From Pyronema omphalodes (lineage: Eukaryota; Ascomycota; Pezizomycetes; Pezizales; Pyronemataceae): 64,000 nucleotides of DNA. The DNA is taken from contig JAJJXM010000072.1 of NCBI GenBank assembly GCA_024516155.1, positions 224,179 through 288,178 on the forward strand, read 5' to 3'. The translations under genes and the position numbers were made by a program. Numbering within the stretch: position 1 is the stretch's first letter; every line of letters begins with the position of its first letter. The notes beneath the pieces were generated by a model, which worked only from the letters and a program-made list of their open reading frames with translations, was not told where the DNA came from and made no database searches. Positions 40,350-51,200 of the stretch are shown one piece after another.

Positions 40350-43300
40350 TTAGGCTCGAGTTCCTACGAGAGGAGAAGGTTTGTCTGGGTATAACTGGTG
40401 AAATCTTTCAGCGGCCTCAGTTTCGGATAGGTTCGTTTCCGGTTTCCAGGTTGGAGAGTCATGGCCGGTCCACTTGACGAGGTACTGCAAGTTTCCTCTT
40501 GACCAACGGCTATCCAGAATTTCATCCACGAACCATTCTTCTTCGCCGTCTACTACTACCGGTAGGGGCGGTGGAATAATCTGGCCAGGGAGGGGGTCCG
40601 AAGGGGCTGGGTTTAGTAGGGACACGGGGAAGGTCCTGTGGTGTTTCATGGTCTCCGGTATATCCAATTCGTAGGCGTGGGATCCAACAGGCCGTAACAC
40701 GGTGAAGGGGCCTAGGTGTTTGTTTTCTAGTTTCTTTGAGGGGCGGCGGGTTCTTAGGTTGCGGGCGTCCAGCCATACCAGGTCTCCTGGTTTGAAGACC
40801 GGCGCGGGGAGTCGGGAATTGTCGGCGGCTTCTATGTGGCGGGCTTGGGCGTATTTCATTTCCGAACGTAAGACGTCATGGATGTGTGACATCCTTTCCG
40901 CTACCTCGTTCGCTTTCCCTTCTTCAGGATTGTCGGTCCTGATTTCCAGTTCGAAAGAGCACTTGGGGTGTCGACCATATATAGCGTAGAACGGAGACAG
41001 CGACGTTGTATCCGATACTTGGTTGTTTGCAGCAAATTCTGCCAGTGGTAAAAATTTCTTCCAATCGTCTTGTAAATAACAGACGTACGCGCGGAGATAT
41101 TGCTCCGTAACCGCGTTAATTCTCTCTGTTTGGCCGTCGGTTTGGGGATGAAAGGCCGTACTCGTGGCAATTTCGATACCCATGCAATTTGCCAAGTGTT
41201 TCCAGAAATGGGCCACAAATTGCGGACCGCGGTCGGACACTACTGTGTCTGGCAGGCCGTGTAGTTTGAATACGTTTCCAGGAAGAGTTGCGCGAAGCCT
41301 TCTGCGTCTATCGTGGAATGACAGGGCACTAAGTGCCGCTGTTTCGTTAGTCGGCAAACGATCGCACATATTGCGTCGAAGCCTTCTGATGTCGGTAGTC
41401 CAGTAACAAAATCCACCGATATATTCTGCCAAGGGTGGTGCGGAACCGGTAGGGGCTTCAGGGTTCCATAGGGTGCGTGGCGGGTGGCCTTTGTTCTTTT
41501 ACAGGTGTGGCAATTTCGGACGAATTGGTCCACATCTTTTCTCATCGAGGGCCAGTAATAATTCCTGGCGAGGAGTTCGAAAGTCTTCGCACGGCCCGGG
41601 TGTCCCATGGTGGGGGGGTCGTGGTGATCTTGCAGTAGTTTCAATCGTAGTTTATCCAGCGCGGGGACATAGAGGCAATCTCCGTAGTACAATCTGTTTT
41701 CCAACACGGAGCAATCGGCGAGCGATATGTCCTTACAGATTTTTGTGCCATCTTCCAGCATTCCCAACACTCGGTCGAGGAATGAATCTGTCTTGTAGCC
41801 CTCTGTGAACAGGAGGTCTACTTCGGAAGGTGCGAGTTTCATTGGCGGGGTCATGCATAACTGAAAGTTCTGTGGCTTCAAAACAGCTTGCTGGTTCGAC
41901 AGTATGCGTTCGTCTCCCTCTTCCGGGAGGTCGGCGGCTCTTCTTGTCAGGGCGTCCGGTTTTCCTCCCAACGTTCCCGGTCGATAGGTGATCACAAAGT
42001 TAAACCGAGACCGGAACTCGGACCAGCATGCTTGTCGTCTATTCAGCAGCTTTGTCGTCATGAAGTATTCAAGATTCTTGTGATCCGTCAATACTTTTAT
42101 AGGGAAGGCGGAGCCCTTTAAGTGGGGACGCCATTCCTCAAAACAACGAACTATTGCCAGTAGTTCTTTGTCGTAGATTTCGTAGTTGCATTCTGCCGGG
42201 GAATGCTTCTTGGAATAAAATGCGACGGGGTGTAACACGTTATCGTCGTCGTATTGTGATAAAACTCCAGCGGACACATAGTCAGATGCGTCTGTTTCTA
42301 CTACAATCGGTTTCTCGTAGTCGAAATGCTTGACAATCGGTGCTGATGTAAATGCATCCTTCAGTCGGTCGAAGGCGCTTTGCTGATCGTTACCCCAGGT
42401 AAAGGGGATTGCTTTACCATCTTTCTTTTTGGTCAGGGCCGTCAGGGGGGAGACCACTTTCGAGTAGTCTTTGATAAATCTTCGATAGAAATTCGCGAAG
42501 CCCAGGAACTCTTGGACCTGTTTCAAATTGGTTGGTTCCTTCCAATCTCTCACTGTGGCTACTTTGGAATCCATCATGCGCGCGCCGTCGCGGCCGATGT
42601 TGTAGCCCAGGTACTGTACTTCTGCCTTAGCAAACTTACACTTCTCTGGCTTCAAGTGCAGTTTTTCTTGTTTGAGTCGTTCCAAGATCTTTCGGACGTG
42701 TGCGGTGTGATCGGACTTTGTTTCGGAGAATACGAGGATATCGTCCAAGTATGCCGTACAAAACTGGTCTAGGTATGGTCTCAGGACATCATTTATAAAT
42801 GCCTGGAAATCGGCAGGCGCGTTGGTGAGCCCAAAGGGCATCACTTTCGATTCAAACAGGCCGTACCGTGTGCGGAAGGCCGTCTTCCATTCTTCGCCCT
42901 CTGCCATTCTGATAAGGTTATAAGCGCTGCTGACATCAAGGGTCGTAAAGTATTGAGCTTTGGAAAGATTCATCATCGTTTCCTGTATCAATGGCAGCGG
43001 GTACCGGTTCTTCTCGGTACCTTCATTCAGTCTTCGGTAGTCGACACACAGGCGTAGGGATCCGTCTGATTTTTTCACGAATAATATCGGCGAGGCGGCT
43101 GGTGATTGGGAGCGTTGTATAAATCCTTTCTCCAAATTCTCATCGAGCCATGTTTTCAGCGTCTGCAACTCGTTGCGTGACAGCGAGTATAACGGGCCAA
43201 AGGGCTCAACGAATCCCTCTTTCAGTGGGATCTTGTGGTCGTAGGGTCGGTGCGGGGGAAGTTCCTTCGCGTTGACCTCCTTGAATAAATCGAGGTAGTC

Positions 43301-44080
43301 ATGATACTCCTCGGGGATCATGTCTTTCAGTTCGTCGTCCGTCAGGGGGGGCTTGTCTTGTAGGGCGACGGTCATCTCGTCCAACGATAGCGAGAACACT
43401 GTCAGGCTTTCGTCTTCTACCATTTCCTTGAAGTCGGTGATGGTTAGACTTGAGATCTCTATTGGGGGTTCGTCCGGGGGGTCGGGGACCGAGTCTTCCA
43501 ACTCCGGCAAGGGGTTTGTGTCGGGCTCGTGGACAGCGGGAGGGGGCCTCGAGTCCAGGACCTCGACACCGGTTGTGCTCACAGGCAACGGGGTGCAGTT
43601 CCTTAGGCAGTATTCGGAGTAGAAGCTTACAGTGTTGGAACTGAAGCTTATTGTTACATCGTGTTTTTTCAACCAGGGGATACCCAACACCACCGGGTAG
43701 TGACCCAGCTTGGTGACAAACATGGGAAGGGTTTCCGAGTGACCATTGATGGTACACTCTACTTGGGCGAGGTGTGTTATTTTTCCTGAGGATATGGGGC
43801 GGCCGTCGATAACTTCGACCGTTCGGGCGGTGGATAGGGGGGTTAGGGGGAGTTTGTGATGGCGGGCGAAATTGCGGTCAACAAAGGCGATACCAGTGGC
43901 GCCGCAGTCAACGAGCGCTACTGTTTTCACGGAGCGGTTATTGGAAAACAAGGAACAGGAGAGGACAAGGTGTTTGCATTCTAACTTTCCAGTAAAACTT
44001 GCGCCCGATAATAGCAATGTATCAGCAATAATATTCCCACCAGCGGCAGAGCCATCTTCTTGCAGCTGGTTTATTCTTTT
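40350..44080 (-). pseudogene. Ty3-A pol with one frameshift (copy A4)
   Basis: Continuous from the slippery site to the integrase core, then a lost A in a run of four near 41278 (TTCCTGGAAACG against TTCCTGGAAAACG in A2) shifts the frame between the first and second catalytic aspartates of the integrase. The rest, with integrase C-terminus and chromodomain, is open to 40350. Protease DCGATG lies near 43900-43925, RT YLDDILVF near 42735-42760, RNase H TDASDY near 42270-42290. Protease, RT and RNase H could still be made; integrase could not. Confidence 0.93.
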
Positions 44081-45417
44081 CCCGACACCTCTTCTTCAGC
44101 ATCCACTAATTCCACTCTCGCCACTTTAACATTCGTCTTGGCGGGGCACGACGCAGCCATGTGGCCGTGGCCACCGCAGTAGAGGTAACGTCCTTCTGAT
44201 AGGCGGGTCGCGCGCTCCTGTGCCGACAGTTTCTGACGGGGTCCCTGGGCCGGGGTTTGCTTGCTGGAGGAGGCGGTGGTGGTTTGGGTAGCGGGGGTGG
44301 GGCGACTGGTGGCGGGGGTGGCGGTGGTAGTGGGTTTAACTTGGCCGCGGTTGGTACGCAGCTTGCGGAGGTTTTCAAGTGCTCTTAATTGGGAGTCCAA
44401 TTTTTGGCACTGTTCGACGAATTCGTGCATCGTGGTGGTGGGCGGGGCACCAACCAACTTCTCGTGCAGCTCGAGGGACAGGCCGTTACGCAGGGCATCC
44501 ATGGTGGCGGCTTCGTCCCAGCCTAACTCTGCGACTAGGCGGGAGAACTCTGCATAGTAGTCCGAAAATTCGCGGTTGTTTTGTCGGAGATTCTGTAGTT
44601 TGAAACGAGCCGTTGCGCGCTCGTCCGGGTCTCCAAAGGTACGCTGTAAAATTTTAATGACGTCCTCGACGTCGTCGAGAGCCCAGCGGTTGCCATTTTC
44701 CTTGCTATAAGGAAGAATCTGATCCAGGGCGCGTCCGCGGAGGCGGCCCATGGCGTAAGAAATCCGTTTATGGGGGGTCAGGAAACGTAGTTCGTCGCGC
44801 ACTAACTTGATGCGGAGCAAGGAGACAAAGCGGCGGAGGTCCTCCCTGTTGGACCTGTCGAAGGTTGGCGGATCCGAGATTTTGTCTCCGGTCACGCGGA
44901 TGCCGGGGGAGGCAAGTAGCGCGTTGATGAGTTCTCGCTGGCGGGTGAGCTCTTTCTCGTAGTAGTGGATTTCATTCGTATCGGCTTGTTCCTCCAGGGT
45001 TAGGAGGATCTCGGGGTCTCGGGGGGGGGGTCTTGGGATTGGTGCGATTATCGCGGGGGCGGGGGCTGCGGCTGCGGCTGTGGTAGGGGGTGCGGCGGCT
45101 CGCGGTGCTGGTTCTGGGCCGTTCGGGTAGACCTGGACGGAGCCAGTCTGGATCACGACAGGGGGAATGGGGGCAGGGGTGGGAGCTTCCGGAGCGCGGG
45201 AGGCAACAGGGCTGGATACCCGAGTGCTGTTACGGGAGCCGGGGGTTTCCGCGAGGTCGTTTAAGAGATAACCCGCGGGGTGGTCCTGAGCGTCTAAGAT
45301 GGATTGTGCGAGTTGTTTGGTAAAGGTGAGCGGTTCATGGCCGTCAGGGAACTGGGTCATGGCGGCGGCGTTCACAATTTGCTGCCAGTGTCCTTCGTCA
45401 ATAAGTTTAATATGCAT
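44071..45417 (-). CDS. Ty3-A Gag (copy A4)
   Basis: 448 residues from ATG 45417 (MHIKLIDEGHW). The frame is open further upstream but has no ATG there. Pro/Ala-rich segment at about residues 60-145, helical linker, capsid-like domain (about 165-330: DPPTFDRSNREDLRRF), Thr/Pro-rich linker, CCHC-type knuckle near 425 (YCGGHGHMAASC, in which the first cysteine of A2 CLYC reads tyrosine, YLYC, so the knuckle is damaged in A4). It ends SGKE-stop with the slippery site at 44083-44077. The start overlaps the end of the upstream 80-codon ORF by 11 bases. Confidence 0.88.
   Translation of the reverse strand: MHIKLIDEGHWQQIVNAAAMTQFPDGHEPLTFTKQLAQSILDAQDHPAGYLLNDLAETPGSRNSTRVSSPVASRAPEAPTPAPIPPVVIQTGSVQVYPNGPEPAPRAAAPPTTAAAAAPAPAIIAPIPRPPPRDPEILLTLEEQADTNEIHYYEKELTRQRELINALLASPGIRVTGDKISDPPTFDRSNREDLRRFVSLLRIKLVRDELRFLTPHKRISYAMGRLRGRALDQILPYSKENGNRWALDDVEDVIKILQRTFGDPDERATARFKLQNLRQNNREFSDYYAEFSRLVAELGWDEAATMDALRNGLSLELHEKLVGAPPTTTMHEFVEQCQKLDSQLRALENLRKLRTNRGQVKPTTTATPATSRPTPATQTTTASSSKQTPAQGPRQKLSAQERATRLSEGRYLYCGGHGHMAASCPAKTNVKVARVELVDAEEEVSGKE
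44077..44083 (-). promoter_or_regulatory. Putative -1 frameshift site GGGAAAA (A4)
   Basis: G GGA AAA GAA TAA in gag phase on the minus strand, with pol in the -1 frame. Confidence 0.72.
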
Positions 45418-45649
45418 TCTGGCGGGCTCTGAGGATTGGCTTGAGTCTGATGGTGCGGCGGATGTGCTCCTGATAAGTATAGTCCTGGAGTTGCCAGCGG
45501 ACCACAAGGTAGCAGTTATTTTCTGCTCGTCGGATGGTTCTTCGCACTGCGCCAGCGAATCTGTCGGGGATCCCAAAGGTTTCGTGTAAGGTGTGCGTTT
45601 CAAGAGCTTGTTTTAGTGCGTAGGTCCAGGCAGAACCGGTGCGGTTCAT
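45407..45649 (-). CDS. 80-codon ORF upstream of Ty3-A gag (A4)
   Basis: ATG at 45649, about 37 bases after the LTR; stop TAA at 45409-45407. It overlaps the gag ATG (45417-45415) by 11 bases, with gag in the +1 frame relative to it. The product is basic, with motifs RFAGAVRRTIRRAE and RLKPILRARQ. A3 keeps the same frame at 47450-47690, with about fifty base differences but only about thirteen residue changes over 69 codons, which argues for a real protein. It may be a separate small protein, or the true N-terminus of Gag joined by a +1 shift. I do not recognise it. Confidence 0.6.
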   Translation of the reverse strand: MNRTGSAWTYALKQALETHTLHETFGIPDRFAGAVRRTIRRAENNCYLVVRWQLQDYTYQEHIRRTIRLKPILRARQNAY

Positions 45650-45674
45650 GCGTGTCGGTTGAATGTATTAATCG

Positions 45675-45683
45675 ATCGAACGT
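45675..45683 (-). promoter_or_regulatory. Self-complementary primer-binding site of Ty3-A (A4)
   Basis: ACGTTCGAT in element orientation, two bases after the 5' LTR, complementary over 9 nt to ATCGAACGT in the LTR (complement of 45895-45903). A TACATAAGG box (complement of 45934-45942) lies about 39 nt upstream of that site. Confidence 0.6.
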
Positions 45684-45685
45684 AA

Positions 45686-46214
45686 TGTCAGGAACCAGTG
45701 AACGGACGTTCAAGGGACACACTGAACACTACCGGCAAGAGGGACTAGGCAGGTTCCGGGACGGGGAACGGCAGGACAAGGACCGAAGTGCTCGTCAGAC
45801 GGACGGCACACTAAACAGGGACAGGGACAAGGACAAGAGTGACGTAGGACTTAGGAGAAGAGATCTTATATTAGGAGCAAGGAGAAGACACAAGACGTTC
45901 GATGGAGAATCTCGACAACGGGGAGGCAAGCCTCCTTATGTACAAAGGGGCGGCCAGCACTCTTGCTGGGCCGTCATACAATCATCGCTACATGAGCTTC
46001 CGTTCTCCATCAATTCACCTGCGACGCCACAGCTCTCCAGCTCGTGGTACGTCATCCATCATCAATCATTCTCTCAGTCACAATGGCACGGCACAAATAA
46101 CAACACAACAACACAACGGCAACACAACACGGCAAGACAACGGCACGATGTCAATCAACAACCACGACAACATGATGACGCAACACAACGGCTCGTCAGC
46201 CGTGTGCCGTGACA
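45686..46214 (-). repeat. Ty3-A 5' LTR of A4
   Basis: 529 bp; it differs from 39810-40338 at about two positions. Predicted R-U5 is 45686-45903. Confidence 0.94.
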
Positions 46215-46219
46215 CGAAT

Positions 46220-47446
46220 AAACTTAAGGGTCTCGTCCTGAGGTATTTGGTGTAGAAAGGTATAGTCGTAACAAGAGATCAGGTTGCTGATGCTGGAGGA
46301 GACGGTGGGAAGACTTAGGGTCTTTTATAGACTTTCGTCTACAAGTTCGCCCAGACTTCCCAAGGGAACCAACTTCCAAACTAAGCTTAGGAGATAAGAC
46401 GTGAGTCAATGCTTTGACAAATCTGCTGATGGCTCGCATCATACTGCATGCGCAATTTTATTAATTGCTCACTTGCATGATGACCTCGTGTCAGATTAAT
46501 CCTTGACATTCCTTGCCGTGCTACCACACCTTCCAATCAGGTATTGGGGTTAAGCGCCTAATGGAGGGTTACTCCACTTGAGCGCATAATGCAATGACTC
46601 CTCTGATAATGACGTGTGAGTCATATATCTTATGAGTCGTCTTGATCATAGATCTCCCTAGAGAATCTCGATTGCGAGTGAAGGAATCTGACATCATAAG
46701 GCAGACTATGCCCTACCGGAGCGCACTGCCCCGTCACATTCCTGTGTGATGTCATTTGCCCCACCTGCGCGCACTTGCGCGCAGCCACACCCTGGTGTGT
46801 ACGCAAACGCCGTCTTATCTTGTAGTTGGTAGTCATTGGCCTAAGGTCGCGTCATATCAGTTCCATCCAACAGTTTCCCTGAGTGGTGTTCCTTGCTGCA
46901 GGACGTCGTCTCATGCTAATGCAATCTTGACCCTTGTCCTGAGCTCCACTCCTGTTGGCTGACTAGACTCTGCCTTGATCCTTGGCCGACTATCCGCCCA
47001 ACTCAGACCTCGGATGATCCTATTCGTCTGCCTTGCACTGTCCTGAGAATTCCCTTCTCTTGCAAGCCCTCTGGTAGCCGTGCTTGGTGGAACACGACCT
47101 CAAGTATAAGGAGGTGTCCCTTCGCCGTCGTCTTCTGTCTCCATCAGCGTCGTCTGTAGTCTTCTCATGGGTAAGTCGACACCCATGAGGTAAGTTGTTC
47201 CTCGTTCCCATCCATCTGTGATCCTCCCAAACTGACAGTAAATAACAGGTAGCGACGCCTCGGGCCGGGATCCTCGTGAGGTCCTTTCGGAAAGTCACGA
47301 ATCACGTGACGTGGCTAGCTGGAGCTCCTCAGGGGGTTCCGGCCCGGGATACTAACCTTATTATTCATTCTCCTGTCGAGTTTGCCATGTTCTCTAAATG
47401 TTATACATGTTACCTATTCTATACTCACACAATATAGGGTGTGACA
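46220..47446 (-). repeat. Ty3-C 5' LTR, main piece
   Basis: 1227 bases, starting TGTCACACCC at 47446 in element orientation, cut at 46220 by the A4 insertion within the first dozen bases of the predicted R region. The target duplication ACTTT of the whole Ty3-C element follows at 47447-47451. Confidence 0.92.
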
Positions 47447-47728
47447 ACTTTAACGTGCATGTTGGCGGGCTCGGAGGATCGGCTTAAGTCGGATGGTGTG
47501 ACGGACATACTCTTGGTAAGTATAATCCTGGAGTTCCCAGCGGTCCACAAGGTAGCAGTGATCTTCTGCTCTTCGGATGGCTCGTCGAACTGCGCCAGCG
47601 AATCGAATACATATTCCGAAGGTCTCGGTTAGTGTATGAGTCTCTAGGGCTTGTTTCAAGGCGTGTGTTCAAGCAGAACCGGTTGGGTTCATGCGTGTTG
47701 GTCGAATGAATATTCAGATCGAACGTAA
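47447..47728 (-). pseudogene. Ty3-A leader with upstream ORF and gag start of A3
   Basis: Holds the gag ATG (47460-47458) with four codons before the Ty3-C insertion, and the upstream ORF. That ORF has the same frame and length as in A4 but carries TGG to TGA at codon 10, so only the part from KQALETHTL on is open. The overlap of the ORF stop with the gag ATG is preserved. Confidence 0.75.
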
Positions 47729-48255
47729 TGTCAGGGAACTAAGAACGGACGTTCGAAAAACAAACTGAACACAACCGGGCAGGGGGGGACTAGGCGGTTT
47801 CCGGGATACGGGAACGGAAGGTCAAGAACCGAAGTGCACGACAGGCGGTCGGCACAACAGACAAGGACAGGGACAAGGACAAGAATGATGAGACTCGAGA
47901 AGAGGAGTCTTCTTAAAGGACAAGGGAAAGACACAAGACTTTCGATGGAGAACTCAACGACGGGGAGGCAAGCCTCCTTATGTACAAAGGGCAGCCAGCA
48001 CTCTTGCTCGGCCGTCATTTAACATCGCTACATGAACAGCTTCCGTTTTCCATCATTTCACCTGCGACGCCACAGCTTCTACAGCTCGTGGTACGTCATC
48101 CATCATCAGTCAATTTGTCATCAACAACTGCACAGCACACACAACAACAAAATGACAACACAACACGGCAAGACGACGGCACGACGGCAACAACAACTAC
48201 GACAACACAATGGTGACGCAACAACACAACGGCTTGTCAGCCGTGTGCCCTGACA
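47729..48255 (-). repeat. Ty3-A 5' LTR of A3
   Basis: 527 bp, ends TGTCAGGG at 47729 and CCCTGACA at 48255 on the plus strand. It is strongly diverged from 10161-10678, and the predicted transcript start ACGTTCGAT reads ACTTTCGAT here. LINE-b sequence begins at the next base. Confidence 0.88.
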
Positions 48256-51200
48256 GATTTCAACGCTCACAGCAAGGGTGGAACACCCTATGCGAGCGAC
48301 CACTCCATCATCAGTTCTTGGAAGGTCTGATGGACTCTTTCGATCTTCGCTATGTCGGTGATGGGAAAGAAACCCACACCCAAACGGGCCAGATCCGACA
48401 CAGCGTGATCGACTTAGTCCTGACGACTATGGACCTCGAAGCTCACGTGGCTGCGAAGCTCCTCGACGAGTCGAACCACTCTACAACGTCCGATCATGAG
48501 GCGCTGATCTGGAAAGTAGATTCGGTGACGGTCCCTGAGGACTTCGACGCCCTGACCAGAGGCTGGGCGGTAGGAGAATGGCTGGAGAGTCACGACGGAG
48601 CACAGAAAGCGGCTTCAGATTATCGCCATCGAATAGAACGCAGGCCGCTCCTGTCTGATCACTGCTCCGAGAACAACGTCGAGGAAGAGGTGGTTTGGGT
48701 TCGTCAACAGTTGGTAGACATTCTAAACACTCATGCTAGAGAGATCCGGATTACCGCTCGCTCAAAAACGTGGTGGCACCCCGATGTGAAGGCTGCACGC
48801 AGCGAGTATGGTCGGAAACGGAGAGCAGCTAAGCGAGGCCAGTGTACGCTAGAGGAGGAACACCGCTTACGCAATGCCTACCTCAGCACCCAGCGCCGCT
48901 ACAAACGAGAGTGTTGGGTTTCGTTTCTAGAGGGAGCCAACGGGGAAGAGGTCTGGAAAGTCCTTCGTGCAACCAAGCCGCGAAATGCTGCGGTAGCCGG
49001 GTCACCCGAGGACGAACAGGGCAATCAGGCTGATGAGGAGGACGCCAAACGTCGGATGCTCGCTGACGTTTCCTTTCCCCCCCCGAATCCATACTCAGGT
49101 CACAATGGTAATTCAGGTGCCCCAGGACGCGGTTTCCACCGAGTGACCCAAGAACTGGTCTCCGATTCGATCCACGGTCAGAGCAATTCCAAAGCTCCTG
49201 GTGACGACGGGTTAGGCGTGCCCATCATCAAGGCACTGATGAGATGGGACCCTGAACGGGTGACCTCCATCGTTTATCATTGCGTACGGCTAGGATTCCA
49301 CCCAGCTGACTGGAAAACTGCGAAAGGAGTCTGTATTGCAAAACCGGGAAAGGCTTCTTACCGCAAAGCAAAAAGCTTCCGAATCATCTCCTTATTGAGC
49401 TGTCTGGGAAAGCTGGTTGAAAAGGTCATTGCCACCCTCATCACGGAGGAAGCCAAGATGTTAAACGTCTTTCACGCAGGACAATTTGGTGGAAGAAGAG
49501 GCTGCTCCGCCGTCGACGCCGCAGCTGTCATGATGGAATCGGTTGAATTCGCGTGGGAAAGGCAGAAAATTGCGGGAGCTTTAATGATGGACGTCCAAGG
49601 GGCCTTCCCCACTGTTAATCGGGATTGTCTCATGCGAAAAATGCGGCGAGCAGGCATGGATGAGTGTTATGTTATGTGGGTATCATCGTTTATGAGCGAC
49701 CATAGGGTTGAAATATCACTCGGTGGCGAATCGGGAACACCTATCGAAACAAACACCGGCCTCCCCCAGGGATACTCCGTGTCTCCAGTCCTCTTCCTGA
49801 TCTACATAGCTGACCTCGCCGACTATGTCGAATCCAGAGTGCCTGACGCCACTGGCCTGTCGTTTGTCGATAACGTGACCTGGATCGTGACCGGCGAATC
49901 TGCTTGTCAGGTCTCCGACAAGCTTGAGCGATGCGCCAACGCATGCTCCTGGTGGGCCTCTACCAACACTATGGTATTTGAAAAGGAAAAGACGGAGGCC
50001 ATTCTCTTTTCTTGATGAAGAGGAGAGGCTAACCCCGACGATGTCACAGTCTCGGTGGGCCCTCACCAGATCCCTTTCGCCTCCACAGCCATTCCTTGGC
50101 TCGGCTTTTGGCTCGACCCGAAGCTCACCCTTAACCACCATCACCAAAAGTGGTTACCCAAAGCCAGACAACAGCATGCTCGTCTTGCGAGGCTTTGTCA
50201 TGCCCAGGGACTTCCTCCGGGCAGCAAAGCCAATCTGCAGAAAGCGGTTGTTCAGTCGGTAGCTATGTACGGCGCTGAGATCAACGCAGTCCGACGCCTA
50301 AATGGCAAGAGCTCGGGACGCACTGCTCGTTTACAACTGCTGATCAACAAACAGGCGCAAGCAGTCACGGGTTGCTTCAAGACTACTCCACTCGGCTTCT
50401 TCATGGCTGAAAGCGCCGTGCGTCCAGCAGAAGCACTCATCAAGGGCCGAGAAGCAAAATTTTGATCACAACTTCTCACTCGTCCCCGCCCCGCCCCCCT
50501 CCCGACCGGCGCCCAACCATCCCCAACCACTGCGGCTATCACTCGGTTATACAAACGTACGGAAAAGGCGTGCGGTTCCGGAGCAGTCAAAAAAGTGACG
50601 ATTCCCGACCGCTTCCGTTGCTTCCCCATGGTTATTCACACAGGGCTGAAGCTGAGACTTTTGCCCGGAACTGGAAAGATCTCACATCCACGACATGCAT
50701 CTGGACAGATGGATCTCGAATGGAGGGTCATACGAGAGCGGGGGTGGTCCGCTACATCAATGGTGCCTTTCGTTCTTCCCAGCACTACTTAGGCCGTCAT
50801 ACAGAGGTCTTTCACGCTGAGCTTTACGCCATCTGGCAAGGTCTCAAGGAGTTCCACTCCAACCACTTTTGGGACCCCAACTCAAACACCAAAGCGATCG
50901 TTTTCTCAGACGCCCATGCTGCCCTCAAGCGTCCGGAGACTGATACACCCGGCCCTGGCAAAGAGCTCGCCAAACTTGTCTCGCTCGAAGCCTACGACCT
51001 ACTGTCCGATTCCGGTATTGACATGGAATTCCATTGGATTCCGGGTCACAGCGATATCCCCGAAAACGAAGAGGCGGACCGAGTAGCGAAGGAAGCGTCA
51101 AAGCATCCATGTGACTCCCTTATGCTCACACGGTGTGAAGACCCGGTGTGTGCTGTCCCAGCCTGGGCGTCCCTGGCGCACCTCAACCGGAACACGACGG

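Larger units (their letters stand above)
39810..46214 (-). mobile_element. Ty3-A copy A4, complete element
   Basis: 6405 bp, two 529-bp LTRs differing at about two sites, inserted in the 5' LTR of Ty3-C with a 5-bp target duplication (CAAAT/CGAAT). It carries all parts: primer site, leader ORF, gag, slippery site, pol, polypurine tract. One frameshift in pol makes it non-autonomous. It is the reference copy for the family in this window. Confidence 0.94.
30342..47446 (-). mobile_element. Ty3-C element with LINE-a in its 3' LTR and A4 in its 5' LTR
   Basis: Minus-strand chromovirus. 3' LTR 30342-30454 plus 32254-33495; internal 33496-39681 (6186 bp); 5' LTR 39682-39809 plus 46220-47446. After removing insertions and duplicated bases, both LTRs are exactly 1355 bp and differ at roughly eight sites. 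It sits in the fourth codon of A3 gag, flanked by ACTTT. Gag and Pol are intact. Confidence 0.92.
10161..48255 (-). mobile_element. Ty3-A copy A3, old and split into three pieces by later insertions
   Basis: Its pieces are 10161-12986, 27591-30341 and 47447-48255, all minus strand and in the right order: 3' LTR, pol end, pol start, gag, leader, 5' LTR. The gaps are the Ty3-B palindrome (target duplication TTTTT at 12982-12986 and 27591-27595) and Ty3-C (ACTTT, left copy 30337-30341, right copy 47447-47451). With one copy of each duplication removed the element is about 6.38 kb, against 6.41 kb for A4. The two LTRs are clearly diverged with many indels, so A3 is by far the oldest element here. 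I see no target duplication around A3 itself. Confidence 0.88.
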
